Shown in pieces: positions 33,956 to 46,738 of a stretch of 64,000 nt of DNA. Position numbers and translations under genes: made by a program. The first letter of the stretch is position 1. Every line of letters begins with the position of its first letter. The stretch is taken from assembly GCA_009617715.1 (NCBI GenBank), contig VTFK01000457.1, positions 186,001 through 250,000 of the forward strand, written 5' to 3'. The DNA is from Plectrocnemia conspersa (lineage: Eukaryota > Arthropoda > Insecta > Trichoptera > Polycentropodidae). The notes beneath the pieces are model-generated. The model saw nothing but the letters and a program-made list of their open reading frames with translations, had not been told where the DNA came from and ran no database searches.

Positions 33956-36110
33956 AAACAATTTCAAAGACAGTTAAGAGTGTATAAAATATATTTTTGT
34001 AGCGAATTTTAATAAAAATACAAATAGTGGACTAAAAAATTATACAAAAAAATGCTCAGAAAATTTTGTTGGTAAATTGTTGGTGATTTAATCTTTTCGG
34101 TATATTGAAAAGAAAAACACAACTAATATTGATTGTTATTGTTTTCTTTTGCATATATTTTATTTCCATTTGTTCTCTTAATTAAAAGATTTGAGACAAA
34201 TTTGAGATTATTAATTATTATTAATCGCATTTACCTTAACTTGAACTTAAGAGATATTATGTGTAGTTTTAAATACTTTTTAATGTACTCTTAAATGGTT
34301 TATATACGTCAGAATCTCGTAGCTTTAAACTTATATATTATTTCAGAGAATTAACTATAATTCTTATAATGCATACTTTTTCATGTTTTATAAAATATTG
34401 AAATTTTTATGTTACTGGAATAAATAACAAATTAACCGTATACCTGTTAAGTAATTTATATTATTATTTACATATTTTTTCTATATGTTTATTTTTATAA
34501 AAGTAAGCTATAGTAAGTGATTAATTCTAACAGTAGATATTAGTACATATTTGGGTAAAAAAAAATAAAAATTATAGTATTTCATTTACAAATTGTCTGA
34601 ATAATTGTTATTTGTGCATGTTGAAAATGTAAAGTGTTTTTAATGCAAAATTATCTGTTTTTTATACTAAACATAACAGAAAATCGATATGGTAGATAAT
34701 TCATATTTTCATTTAATTTTCTTCAAATATTAAACGAAAAAAATAATAATAAATATAGTTTGTGTACATTGACGCGTAAGTGGCAAATATTTTTTGGAGC
34801 TACTATATAATGCGTGACTTTAATGCAAAATTCAGCATTAAGAAAAATCAACGCGTTTATATAGTGAAAATGCAAACAAAAAAAATTAATTTTATTTACA
34901 TATCTCATTTGATCTATATATGAAAAGGGATAAAAAACAGGTTAAAATTGTTTTTTTTTAAATAAATTACAAGAATACTTTCATTAAAAGTTTTTAGATA
35001 CGTTTTTGTAATCAGCAATGGCAAAGTAAAAATAAAAAAATGTTTATCGTTTAGTTCATTTTATATTAAAAATATTTATAAACGTCTCTATAAAAGACAA
35101 AAATAAATGGGAGACCGAAAAAGGTATGTAACAATTGTGACAAGTTTTCGAGTATGAAAAGTTTGAGGGAAAGAAAAAATCTTTGCTAGAAGTAAAAAAG
35201 TTGTGAAATTGGTCTCTCAAGTTTTAACAGAAACAACAAAGAATGCACGATGTAAAATGAGTCGTGGTTATTTAAACAGTATTTAAGTATTATTTTTTTA
35301 TAATATACAACTATGTTTTAGCAGTTAATTATTATTGATATTTAGATGAATACATATCTAATATGACTAAATTAGAGTTTCAACGGGAAGACAATATAAA
35401 GTGCTTTCTGTTCTTAAACTACATACACGCGTTCTTTGTTGACTTTTTAATTGATGATTTAAAAAAAAAATATAGTTATATTTTTTGCGACGTATTCGTG
35501 GAAATTTACATATATGGTACAGCGTACATATTAAATCTTTAACGCATTTGAAACAAATAAAAATAACGTACTGTGAATAAAAAATATCATAAAAAATGGT
35601 AAATAAAATACTAAGATGTTTTATAAATACAATTTGTATTTTCTATTTGTCAATAAACATAGATGAACATGAACAGGTATTCATCACAAAATCAATTATT
35701 GTGAGCATTGTATTCATTTTAACCATCCTGACACATTTGTACATTTACACAATTCGGCTGTGTTGCCATTGTGCGAGCGGCGTTAACTTTTTTTTATTTG
35801 CATACGCATCGAACAGCGCTAGCGAAAACGTAACAGGATCAAACATTCGGTATAAATCATGGATTTGTTAGCAATTAAATTGAAAGGCGTACACAAAAAT
35901 CATTTCACAATAGATAGAAGCGGGCATTTGACAGCATACAAATGGTATAGTATATAAAAAAAAACATAGGGATAAATAAGACGATTGTTTACGATTGAAT
36001 ACAAATTTGTTTAATTAAAAAAATATATTTTTATTAAAAAAAGTATTATTAAAAATTCTTTAAAAAAACGAATCAAAGTTAAATCTTATAAATCAAGGCA
36101 TCTGTAGCAA
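33956..36110. other. Long AT-rich stretch, no gene seen
   Basis: The minus frame 34723-34908 and plus frame 35596-35871 lack motifs. A somewhat GC-richer patch near 35755-35870 (attgtgcgagcggcgttaac) is small. Confidence 0.5.
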
Positions 36111-36114
36111 TTAA

Positions 36115-36470
36115 AAACGCAAAACGTACACACAATAGGCCGGTGCAGCTTTAACGAGCCGAGGCATCAGCCCGCGATGCCCCAACAAAGGGACGCTCTT
36201 TGGAGCACGACGCTCGTCCTTCCGGCTACGTTTTAACGAGTGACGCCCTCGAGGCCTAGGCGCCTAGATGTAAAACACGCTCGTCTCGCATAAATTATTC
36301 GCGAGTGGTCGCGTACATTCTTAATCGGGTGCGAAATCATAACAGGGACCGGGCCCTTTAAGTGCATTCCGTCCGCTCGTTTATAATTTACGCAAAAGGC
36401 CAAATTTGTGGGAGAGTGTGTAAGAAAAACATACATAATAACATTCAGATTCATTAGAGATAGTGGTTAG
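36115..36470. other. GC-richer island, candidate regulatory sequence
   Basis: One of the most GC-rich patches (gaggcatcagcccgcgatgc, cctcgaggcctaggcgcc, ggaccgggccc). The minus frame 36233-36454 crosses it but has no motif and shares its bias. No CpG depletion is apparent. Confidence 0.4.
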
Positions 36471-36837
36471 ATTTAGCGGGTGTGAATCTGTTGCATAATA
36501 GCGTTATGATATTTTCTGGATCATGGGTGGTAGTGAAAATGCAATTCAAGGCATTACTATAGTTGAACAAGCAATTGATTCATCAAAAACAGTGTTATTA
36601 TAATAAATACCCACGCCAAAAACACGCCACTGGGACCACAAATTACAGAACACATTACTTAGGAGCACATACCTTCAGCGACGCGTCATCAAAAGATGTC
36701 GCCTTTGCATTCTCGTGTTATTGTTCTTATTAAAGGGTGGTCTCTATTCTGGTCGAATATGACGTTATTATACTTTAATTTGCAACAAACGTAAATGCTT
36801 TTGACAGTAGAGTACTTTATTTTTATTTTTTAAATTA
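36471..36837. other. Mixed DNA, no gene seen
   Basis: Slightly GC-richer around 36610-36720 (cacgccaaaaacacgccact) and then AT-rich. No frame. Confidence 0.4.
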
Positions 36838-36990
36838 AATTCTAGAAGAACTAGGTTCAAATCCCATATAAGTTATAATGTTTTATTTAAAAGTTTATTT
36901 TATCTGAGAGATGGAAATAGGTGTTTATTATATTATAGTTCCGATTGATCATGATTTTTATATCCTTTTCTGATCTTAGTAAATAAAGTG
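36838..36990 (+). repeat. SINE-like repeat, decayed copy
   Basis: ctaggttcaaatcccat (B-box ggttcaaatcc) followed by a body whose ttccgattgatcatgat matches attctgatcgatcatcac in the copy at 21551-21725. The tRNA-like head is missing or unrecognisable. Confidence 0.5.
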
Positions 36991-37955
36991 TCAAATAAAT
37001 ATTAAAAACTAGTCTTGTATAAGTGTAAATATAATAAAAATTCCTAAAAAGTTAGTAAAGTTCACTTAATGAAAATTTATGTACAAACTTTATATTTTTG
37101 GATTGAATCGTAATAGGTCGAATAAAGTGATTTTTTATATTTTCTAATTAAATTGCCTTCAACTTTTATGAAATTTAAAATAATATAAATTTAGAATTTG
37201 TATTTAATTTATTACACCACAAACGCGTTATAAATAATAAAAAACGTATATGTATATGACAATGCAACATTGATTTTTAATTATTTTTTTTATAAATATT
37301 TCATAAACATCTTTGCTTATGTTTATATTCAATTAAAAACTACTTTATGGTATTTTTAAATTTAAATAAAAAGCCTTTAAATCTCATCGGTTTTTTAAAA
37401 CATTCAATAAGCTCGTTTTTTCTATAAATACTTTATATATAATATTTTATAATTTAAATGATGAATCAAAAATCACATTAAAATTTAATAAGTATTCTTT
37501 GCAGGTAAATAATTTAATATAATAACTCTATTAAAAACAGCTAACGACCAAGTAAAATATAATACAACGCAAGCAACAAATTAATCACGCACACGTGCGT
37601 GATTAATTAATAAAATCAATGTTGCTTCAAAGCAAATAGCTATTCCTTGTAATAAATACATAATTAAAAAATATGAATATTATATTTTTTATCAAAACAA
37701 AAATAGCTCGTAATGTAGGGCAAATTAAATTTATTTGCTATACAACTTGTTTTATTATATATTGGCTGAAAAGCTTCTAAAGTGATATTTCCAATAACTT
37801 TTACAAATGATTTTACTAATATGATATGGTTGAAAAATAATATTAAATTAGTTAAAATATAAAATTTCTTGTTACATGATCAAATGAGATATAATTGAAA
37901 ACATGCAGCTTTTAGTCTAAATTTATTCAAAAAAGTTCACCAAGCCGGAGGTAAC
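36991..37955. other. AT-rich DNA with a palindrome
   Basis: Nothing supported besides the inverted repeat at 37571-37627. Confidence 0.5.
37571..37627. repeat. Nested inverted repeat, 14-bp perfect core
   Basis: aattaatcacgcac (37579-37592) pairs with 37595-37608 across only two bases. Outer arms aagcaaca (37571-37578) and tgttgctt (37620-37627) extend it. The core contains cacgtg-like cacacgtgcg. Confidence 0.8.
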
Positions 37956-37959
37956 TTGA

Positions 37960-38435
37960 AATTATGCTTGATTTTTTTATTCTAATGTTGGCCACTCTGT
38001 GCTAATTGTACGATCGCCGTCTCCAGCACTGTACTCTCATAAAAGAGCGCCGTTTCACCTGGAGAATTTAAAATTAGCCTTCGTTTTAAAGCGGTGGTTT
38101 AATTCAATTGCCTTAAAAGCTGGGCGCATTCTTATCACGCGTTAACTGGCAACCAACGTTTTTATTGTGTGGTACCACCGCGTATGGTTGTCCGCAACAA
38201 TACACTCGTAGGCCTTTTGTCTTTTGTGATTAATGAAGGTACACGGCCGTTTTATTCCGTGGCGAAACACTAAGCCAGTGGGAGCTACCCTCAGGTGTAT
38301 GTATGTACATATACACCCACTACATACAATCAGCGCTTGCACACCCACGGCCGCTTACAAATGTTTCAATCAGCCCAAAAAGCTACAGATTGCTTCGCTT
38401 TCCATGAGAGAGGAAAGCGGTTAAGTCCCGGTAAC
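37960..38435. other. GC-richer island, candidate regulatory sequence
   Basis: Contains aattgtacgatcgccgtctc, gagcgccgtttcacctgg and gtacacggccgttttattcc. The opposed frames 38142-38348 and 38233-38424 overlap and are motif-free. Confidence 0.35.
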
Positions 38436-40110
38436 GAATACACGCGTATCCATTACTCTTTCTTTAGATAGAGTTTATGTGTGAGCAATACGTTTTTTTT
38501 TTCAAACTTCTTTATTCCAATCATTAAGCATCCTTTTATGATACATATTTTGAATACCTAGTCATATATTTCGAATACGATAAAATAATTTACGTGGATG
38601 TTTTATTCTATAAATACAAAAGCAGAAGACAATGGTATGAAACTCTCTCTTTGTATACTATTTCCTAGGATTGTGACTACCATTTAATGTTTTGTAATGT
38701 ACTATTGTATGTCGCAGTCAGAAGCCTTAAAATAAAACAAAAGTGTCAAAACTTATCCTTTAAAGTGCAAACAGCATATTTAGTTATTTAACACTTTTGT
38801 TCTTGTAAAACTTCCAAAGCTATAACTCGTGCTATGAGAGAAAGTCAGTAAGTGAGTTATAATTTAAGAAAGTTAACAACAAAGAATTGTGTTAAAATTG
38901 CGCTCTCTATAAAGACGTTGTCTAAAATGCGCTAAACTAATACAAATCAATAAGATAATAATCAAGGTTATATGGAGGATGCTCGAGAATTTCCGGATAC
39001 AATTTTATCAGCATCTCTTTAGTGTTATGTCTGCATAAGGTCGCGTATTTTAAGAAAAATTTAGGTTTTGGTAATATTGTAGTAGAATTTGGACTTTACG
39101 GTGTCTCTATATGGCTGGGCTGCGTAAGTATGACTTTGTGTTTAATACTTGCTCGTTCTTTAGAATTTTATTAAGCTAATTGCTCATTATTAGAAAAAAA
39201 ATTCAATTTCAATATGTACAATTAATTATTTATACATTACGATATTTATCTGTAAGATTTGGGAAATTTAGATAAACCTAATCTGTGATGATTAATCAGA
39301 TTTAAAATTATATTTAAATCGCTATTGCGGAAATTCCAGACAGAAAAAATCAGATAATAGTGATTCATAACATATGCACCTATGTAAGATTTTTTTCTGT
39401 AACTTTAAACAGTGTAATATTTCGGAATAAGACAAATCGTACTTATTATTTATTTTTTTGCACTCAAATTTTTATTTTAAGTAAAAACAATTTTCCATAT
39501 CTAACTAAATCAAAAATTTACAATAAAATAATACTTAATCCAATTTAGCTACTAAAATACTTTTTAATTAAGTTTATTTGCTAATGTTCTCTCATAGTTG
39601 TAAAAAAATTTGCGAGTTTCTTTAAATTGATTATAAAAATTTAAAAACATATTTATTAAATGTCTATTAAGTTATATACATACTTATAAAATGTGGTTGG
39701 AACATTACATTTAATTTTCTTAAATTATTCTACGAATTCTTTGATTGCAATATAAAATTCATACTATTTTAATCCAAGCACAAATAAGTAGAAAAACAGT
39801 TTTTCACAATTTTATTCATAATATTGTGCAACTTCCGCTATATAAAAAACGTTCATTCTACACTTAAAGAAATGTAAAGTACGTATTAGCCATCGTACAT
39901 TGTATATAAGTTAACTTATGTACACTTTAACTATGCTTGAATTTTTCGTTTAAAACACGTACATATATATAACTTTATGTTTTTGTTGCAAGGTTCGTAA
40001 TATTTTACTGTAAATAAAACCTACATCATACACCAGCACATAAAATCTGATAAAACATACATAAATACAGAACTGTATGTCCAGTATTTTCAATGAATAC
40101 ATTTAGTTAT
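38436..40110. other. AT-rich DNA, no gene seen
   Basis: The plus frame 39360-39548 has no domain. Small GC-richer patch near 38970-39135. Confidence 0.5.
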
Positions 40111-40116
40111 TTGATA

Positions 40117-40320
40117 TGTTTTGTGAATTTAAGCTTGGAGTTAAGATTTGTAACCTGGTATTTGACGCGCGCCTGTTTCCTGTTTTAACTTTTAGGAGGA
40201 GACAAGGATTGTCTAAGTGTTGTAGAAATATTGCTTTAGTTTTTTCTTGGCTTATCTTTTATTTTACATTTAATAAAACAAGTAGTATTGATTTTTGTAA
40301 CATTTTGGTTTGACGTTAAG
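40117..40320 (-). pseudogene. Jockey RT fragment, decayed (copy C)
   Basis: The minus strand aligns with copies A and B over the thumb region. KIKDK (B has KINQDK) is followed by TTLRQSLSPPKS (B: TKRRQPLPAPIKS) and VKYQVTNLNSKLKFTKH (B: VKYLGIHLDSRLKFNKH). Two in-frame stops and no flanking RT motifs remain, so only about 70 codons survive. It is clearly older than A and B but of the same or a sister family. Read on the plus strand, the open frame 40116-40313 is its shadow. Confidence 0.75.
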
Positions 40321-40559
40321 GTTAGCTTAAGCTTAGTCTTAGATTAAACATTTTGGCTATACAGTTGGAATTAGTCAGCTGAAAGTTTAGCTTTGCGCCA
40401 GATGTATCATTTTGACTCAAGTTTCAAATATATTCGATGCGTGATTCAGGATTAAAACTGCATTATATAGTTGGAATAATATATTCTAGCATAGCTTTAT
40501 TATACAATGGATATTTTATAAAAACTTCATCTTATATGTATGTATGTAGTACATATTGC

Positions 40560-41100
40560 GCGTCACATTGAATGTATCGTTAAACGCTTTAGATTTGAGC
40601 GAATGCCTAAAAACGACCAAAAGCGTAATGGGTAGACGTAATTAGTGCGGGGTTTAATGGCAATTTACCACTAATGGCCGATTGCAAAATGTAATTACGT
40701 GAAATTTTGCGACGGTCACATATTGGCCGATTGTGCACACATCGTCGAGACCCCATCAATAAAATATATATGTAAATTTGCGGCGGGCCGGTGGTCTTAG
40801 TTTAGCAAAGTTTCTTAATGCTCGGTGGCCCTTCTTGCGAATTGAGTGCTCCTTAATGGACACCGCGCTATAACATAATATGCCGATCAAATATAGTACA
40901 TACATATGTAGTATGTATACACACGCACTTCATGCCGGGCTAGGCTACCAGATTAATGATTAGTTCTTCGTGGTTAGCGGGTGATGGATAGTGTTTCTTA
41001 TGCCTGCCAACGTCACAAGTGGAAGGGCAAACGGTTCGGATGTGTGTAAGCATACTCGGTAAATGCTTACACCTAATGAGATCCTGAAGCAGACGGTCTG
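40560..41100. other. GC-richer island, candidate regulatory sequence
   Basis: Contains acgtaattagtgcggggttt, tggcaatttaccactaatgg, ttgcgacggtcacatattgg and gcggcgggccggtgg. TAATTAG and TAATTAC homeodomain-type cores are spaced within 80 bases. No frame. Confidence 0.42.
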
Positions 41101-42055
41101 TAGGATAAAATAATTATTAATTAGCTATGAGCGACACTCTATATATCGTGTTTATTTCACTCCGATATATGTTGTATATATATTTTTATATATAAATATA
41201 TTGGGGTTGGATAAATAATAAATTGCTATATGAGAGATATAGCTAATAATATAAACACATATTAAAGCATATTTTTTTCATATAATCTAGAAACGTTAGA
41301 CATTGAAAAATAAACGAAAATTATATTTAGTAAATAATTTATTAAGCTTTTATTTTTATACTATTTTATATTGAAAATATAAAAATAAGTTAAAGGAATA
41401 TGAAAGTAATACAATTTAAAGTTGTTAAGTAATAAACCAGTGGCATATTTCTCTATCTAAATGTCGTAAAATATGTATAGCGCATGAATCATTTTATATA
41501 CATAGTACATATGTATATAGAATAGAAAAACATGCTCGTATATTAAAACACTGGTATATTAAATTTAATTTCCCCATAATAAATAATGGAAACCTAAGTT
41601 GATTTGATCAATACCAAAACATATTTATATACAAATGATTAACACATAATACATTTACATATATTTTTTATTAGTCAACACTAAAGAGCATGTTCAAGAA
41701 AAAGAGGGTAAAAATTAAAAAGATTTTTTGGGAACAATATGGAAATATTTTGTGAAACCATCAGCAATATTTTTGTGGCAAAACGATTTTACTAACTACA
41801 AAAAATTAATTGAACTAAAACTGCAAATGGATATAATCTTTCTTTTCAAAATAAACACACATAAGAAAAAACAGTCGACATTCCAGGAAATTATTCTATA
41901 CAGAATAAAAAGTTAAAATTATTAAAATTGTTTAGTTGGTATCGGTATTTAAGTATTAAATAAATAGGCGATTTTGAAAGCCCTAATAAACATAATTTTG
42001 CATTACGGTCTTTATTTATTATATATTATGGCGTTGAAAATTATTTTTCTTTACT
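41101..42055. other. AT-rich DNA, no gene seen
   Basis: The plus frame 41728-41916 is Lys/Ile-rich and motif-free. TA-rich palindromes near 41495-41520. Confidence 0.5.
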
Positions 42056-42059
42056 TCAA

Positions 42060-42625
42060 ACATTCCCCAGAATATCGAACTTTTATACTCGTCTGAAATT
42101 CTCATCTCGCTCACTATCGCCAGATCGATTTCGCCACGGAGATACTCCTCTAGATCGCCTCGTTCGAAACGAAAAATTCTTCATGTAAACACTCCAAGGG
42201 GACATTAGAGTCTAGTAGAACCGTCCGGCACCAGGCAAAGGAGACGTGCGAGTCTCCGACGAGGACGTGAGCAAACATCCCGGCTCCGGATTTGATATTT
42301 CAGCCGGAGTAGGGGTGGGACGATTGTTTGCAAAGTGGGATATTTTCCGGGCTACGTGAATTCTGCGTTTTTCAACATTCATCCATCTATCCATCCCCCA
42401 TCCACCCCACCGTCGCTCGGTCCAAATCTAATTTTAAACGGATTACCAAGTTGGGCGGGCCCGAGACGACTTTTTCATCGGGGATTCGGTGCGCGCACTC
42501 GACGAAATCAGTTCCACATTACGGCCGTAGGAACGAATAATTTAATTTGACGCACAGAAGGAGGAGATCCATGAGGCGTGACAGTAAATTTCGCGGACTA
42601 TGTCGATTAGGACTTGTAGTCTTTC
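42060..42625. other. GC-richer island, candidate regulatory sequence
   Basis: The most GC-rich island of the right half: catcccggctccggatttg, ccccatccaccccaccgtcg, gttgggcgggcccgagacg. Three open frames on both strands (42212-42394, 42328-42540, 42335-42550) overlap in different phases and contain only low-complexity Pro/Ser/His runs. Confidence 0.4.
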
Positions 42626-43595
42626 AGAACCAAATTTCATAAAAAGTACGTCATTGTCAATTATACTAATATTTTAATCATCATATGCAGATCCTACTAG
42701 ATATTTAAAATATATTAACGAATAGTTTGTTTTTGCTGCAAATCATCAAATTAGTCAGACAATTGAAAGATAAAAGAGCGAACACTTAAGTAAGAACTTG
42801 CAACTTTTATAACTTCGCTTCTAACTTGGAACAAACGAGAGTTGTGAGAGATTAACTGCTTTATAGTCTATATTGGTATCTAATCCATAAAAACAGCCCT
42901 ATTTATGTGTTTTTATGCTGTTTCTTCTGCTATAAAAAAGCTTATTCAAATACTTGATAATTTATTTAGAATTTTCATGAATCAGAGGACTGCTACAAAT
43001 ATTAAAAAGGCTCATTATTGTCTATTAGATGATCTTGTAATAATAAATACAACAGTCTTAAAAATTTACTTTAAAGTGTAAAAGTCGAAAAGACTAATGA
43101 TTCGTATTGTAACACTTGTTGTAGGAATTACGTATGATAGAAATATGTAGTATTTGTATTCCTGCATTTATATGTATCTAAGAAGGCAATTTTATACTTT
43201 CATTATAATAAGGATGTCTCTTCAAATATCTAGCAACTAGATATGCACGTTCAAGAATACTGTAAAATAAATAGTTATAAAAATGAAATGGTTTTCTAGA
43301 ACATTTTTCAGACACATTATTTTATATATATAATTGTAATAATCGATCAAATCAGTTGTTATATTTGTTATATAAAGCATCTTGCTATTCATTATATAAC
43401 TATAACTAAACAATGTTCTTACTCTAGAATATAACATTAAAAATATCTTATAACTTGAACACCTAATTGGCGCATTTGAAATATAATTAAATGATAATTT
43501 TGGCGATGTATAAGTGGTATATTTAAATGAGCGGTTCACCCTTTTATTTCAGTTTCTTCTACATATAATTATTAAAATAAAGGGTTATATATTCT
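42626..43595. other. AT-rich DNA, no gene seen
   Basis: The minus frame 43237-43539 (100 codons) is the longest here, but it is Tyr/Ile/Ser-rich, lies in AT-biased DNA and matches no family I recognise. Confidence 0.45.
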
Positions 43596-43599
43596 ATTC

Positions 43600-43910
43600 T
43601 CTGAAAGTAGGGCGAAGAGGAGAGATATTTCAGATATAGGTATATAGGGGTCAGTCCGTAAACTTTCCTGTCGCTCTATATAGAAGGAAAGCAAAAGAGA
43701 AGCGAGAGATGGAGATTGAAGGCTCAGATAACGGAGGAGTTGTTCTATATTCCCGTCGGTAATAGCAGCACACGTCTCACTTATCGCAGACGCAAGGTCA
43801 GCGCAGTAAGGATTCTTTTGAGCGGTACAGGATGGTTGAGAACGATGTTCACTTTAGGAGCTTGGACAAACGTAAAAGAGACGTTTTTTTTATCTCTATA
43901 TAAACTCTAG
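43600..43910. other. Purine-rich, GC-richer patch
   Basis: Purine run gaaagcaaaagagaagcgag, then a mixed block with the motif-free plus frame 43716-43910. Confidence 0.25.
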
Positions 43911-44384
43911 GTTTACATGTTTTTTTTTATTACAAGTCAATTCTAAGGATCACGATCCTCAAGTATTTAAATATTTTATGCTGTGTATATTTTATTTCGA
44001 TTATATTATAAATAAGGGATCCATTCTTCACAACGTGATTGTTACATTTTTAGTCTTTTGAAGCATGTTATTAATATTTTATTATTTTTCAACACGTTCA
44101 GAACCCAGAGGATTTTTTTACTATATTTACAATGGCGTATGTATATCAGATATATAATATTGTAAAATTTTATATGGAACAAGAACGAGCAGCTCAAAAC
44201 AGGTTCACTTTAAGAATATCTACGCAAGAATAAGCTTATATAAAAAAAAATCGCATCTTTAGTTTGAGGGCACGTTTACCCTTGTACTACAAATATCGAT
44301 TATTAAACTTTTCTCATATCTTAAAGTATGACATTTTTATTTCAAAAGAGAAATATTCAAACGCGTCTTAAGAACGATTATCGC

Positions 44385-44700
44385 CTTTCATAAAAATTCC
44401 CTTTCTTCTGACTGAGATTAGCGATTGCCAGCCATAAATTAAAACGCTAAGAACCTTAAGAATTTTACTTGTCATTTTAGCATTCCCGTAACTATTAATC
44501 GCGACGATTACGTATGAGAGAATAAATAAGAATTATGATAACTTAGCAGACGGCGAACGCTCCACGGTTTTAGAATTCAATAAGAAAAAATATATCTTTT
44601 TCTGTCTGAAGAAAAGCAGTTTGGATTTGCGGCTAAGTCGCAATTCGTTTTCGGATAAGTTTTTTGATAAAGATAGCGAGGATTAGACTAATATAAGTTA
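44385..44700. other. Mixed-composition island with duplicated motif
   Basis: Carries attaatcgcgacgattacg and, at 44597-44688, a block related to 48663-48751. No frame. Confidence 0.35.
44597..44688. repeat. Dispersed island motif 2, copy 1
   Basis: Includes gatttgcggctaagtcgcaa, then gataaagatagcgaggattagac. The same order occurs at 48663-48751 with gatttgcggtccggtcgcga and gataaagatgggctggattaggc. Several indels separate the two, so the relation is looser than for the 52-bp motif. Confidence 0.65.
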
Positions 44701-45184
44701 TGGGTGCAAAAACATAGTTCAAAATAATATCTCTGGTTTCGTTTACAGCGCTTTAATATAAGTTAAAATTTATCCCTATCTAATATTGACATTTTTTCGA
44801 TCCTCGATGTTGTACGTGTATGTCTTACAAAAAGAATACATGTATTGATGTCTATAAATAGTATTTGTGAAAAGGCGGAGCAAAAGAGATCATAAAATTA
44901 TTTATATCAGAGTGTCCTATAAAGAGTGTTATATAAACGAACCACCATAATGTATGTATTTTAGATAAACCTGTCAGTTGGGTTGATTGATATGCAGCAA
45001 TTGGCATGTGTTTGGAGTGAATTAAAAAATTAGCAACAATAATACTAGAATATTACATGTTAAAGTAAGTAAAATAAATTTGTAATAAAATAGGTAAATA
45101 AATATATGTACCTCTATCAAGCTACTTAAATGATTAGAAATTTGGAGACACAACATTTTTATTTTATGTCTCTAAAGCAAAGTT
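44701..45184. other. AT-rich DNA, no gene seen
   Basis: The right end may hold the eroded 3' tail of Jockey copy D. Confidence 0.4.
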
Positions 45185-45420
45185 TTACCGATGCATTTTA
45201 TGTTTGTATTGAAATTCAATGTTGAGTTTGTCGTGGTCACTGAGTTGATAAATTGTTGACTTGATATGATTTTTGCGCATATTTCGTAATTTATGCTATT
45301 ATTAGGGTTACTATTGAAAATTGTGCTATATTTAATTATTTTAAATTTATAACTGCATAGAAGAATGTAAGTTATTGGTTATAAGTTCAAGGAAAGATAA
45401 ATGTACGAGTTGTCCATAAA
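45185..45420 (-). pseudogene. Jockey RT C-terminal fragment, decayed (copy D)
   Basis: On the minus strand, LSDHDKLNIEFQYKHKMHR then a stop matches the C-terminus of copy B (IGDYDKAKLKFKYKHKMPKH). Upstream in a shifted frame FKIIKYSTIFNSNPNN fits AIKIIYNTPFNTNLKK. The stretch between is shortened, so part of the thumb has been deleted. It is an old copy of the family of A, B and C. Confidence 0.72.
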
Positions 45421-45759
45421 TTAAAATTTTTAATCTAATAAAAATTTTTGAAAGTCCAAATTTAGACTAAAAATTGCACAAAGTTACGTCAGAATCTAGT
45501 TAAAAATGAAAGTCGGTTACACAACAAGGGATTGCTTCGGTTTTCTGGTCAAGAAAAGCTCTATTTTAGGTAGGGATTATGTGTAAAATTTTTGGTTTTT
45601 ATGCCGTTTCGTATCCTGGGAGCTGGGACTCTTAAAAAAATAATCCGAGACTGAAACGTTGTCTAAAATTATCATAGCGATAATATTAAAATAAAAAATC
45701 AATAAAACACAAGCCACATACTAGGCCACTGCAGTAGCATTTTATTGAAGTTTGTACAG

Positions 45760-45852
45760 TTTATAATAGTAATATGGTTGTTATGTATGTAAATTTAATT
45801 AAAAAATAAGCTCAATTAGCTTAATAAATTAATAAAATAAATAAATAAATTA
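45760..45852 (+). mobile_element. Possible 3' end of a CR1/L2/I-like LINE
   Basis: ctcaattagcttaataaatt followed by aataaaataaataaataaat resembles the 3' end of the LINE at 32231-32290 (attagctattaagctaaat plus aataaaataa repeats). Only the terminal few dozen bases are shared, and AT-rich simple sequence could mimic this. Confidence 0.4.
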
Positions 45853-46100
45853 TAATGATTGGTGGACGAGGACCCGCCGGTCGTCGTATTCCTGTTTAGG
45901 TCCGCCAGTGAATGGTCTGCTTGCCTTACGTCACCATCTAGTAGAGTACCGCTTAGTTTTGAACATAACGAATAGGCCCCACACATTGTTACAAAAGCTA
46001 CATAGTCATGTTGCCAATACAAACAATTCTCAAAGTTGCTCCCAAAAATATTTGAAGTATAGGGAAGATTTATTTGAACCATATTTGTATTAAGATTTTA
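45853..46100. other. GC-richer patch, no gene
   Basis: ggacgaggacccgccggtcg and following bases. The opposed frames 45816-46082 and 45908-46093 are motif-free. Confidence 0.25.
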
Positions 46101-46622
46101 GTTCAAAATAATATCCCTGATATTTTTATTAATTTTTGATTTAATTACTATGATGTTGACAAGCAAAGAAAAATTGAACAAACAATAATAAATCACCAGA
46201 ATATTTCCCAAGTAAAAATATTAAATGCAGTCGACCAATTTAAATATTTTATGTCAACATTTGATTACATTTTAAGCAAGTGAGTATATACTATAAAAAT
46301 CTGATTCGTCTCCTAATGCTTTGATTTTTCTAAATGATTATTTTTCCAAGCAGTGAGTAATTTATTTTATCCTTTTGTCGTAGAAAAATTCGTAAAAATT
46401 GCATAATAATTGTAACAACAATGTTGTTTTCTTAAAAATTTGCTTAAATATACTGATAATGCTGGTATTGACTGTTTTTTTTATCAATATTAAAAATCTT
46501 AGTATTATTGCAATCCTTAGTCAAGATCAAACTGAAACTTGACCACTTACCTTAGATTTGTGATGATGAGAGTTCAGCGGAACTTGCACTAAGTAGAGCT
46601 ACGCTGAATTTGATTATACGAT
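46101..46622. other. AT-rich DNA, no gene seen
   Basis: The last 80 bases before the foldback element are of more balanced composition. No coding claim can be made. Confidence 0.45.
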
Positions 46623-46633
46623 CCTTAGATATC
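46623..46633. repeat. Target-site duplication, left
   Basis: ccttagatatc, repeated exactly at 48261-48271 on the far side of the foldback element. The true duplication may be shorter if a few bases belong to the element ends. Confidence 0.75.
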
Positions 46634-46738
46634 GGTACGCGACAATTGGGCGACGGACAAATGGGCGATTCCGGTCAATTGGGCGACGGTCAATTGGGCG
46701 ATGGTTATTAGGGCGACGGTCATATGGGCGACAGAAAT
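46634..46738 (+). repeat. Left terminal array of gggcgacggtcaatt-type units
   Basis: Six units of about 13-19 bp, variants gggcgacgg, gggcgattcc, gggcgatgg and gggcgacag, separated by caatt, caaat, tatta or catat. Confidence 0.9.

Noticed and set aside
36115..36470. CpG-island promoter of a host gene
   Set aside because: No downstream frame or exon on either strand. The base composition alone cannot support a promoter call.
42212..42550. Three overlapping frames in the GC-rich island
   Set aside because: Different phases and strands, low-complexity content, no motif. Openness is explained by composition.
43237..43539. 100-codon minus frame
   Set aside because: AT-biased Tyr/Ile/Ser composition, no recognisable family, no coding neighbours.
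46634..46738. CRISPR-like array
   Set aside because: Units are too short and variable, have no unique spacers of constant length, and are mirrored at the other end of an element with a target duplication.
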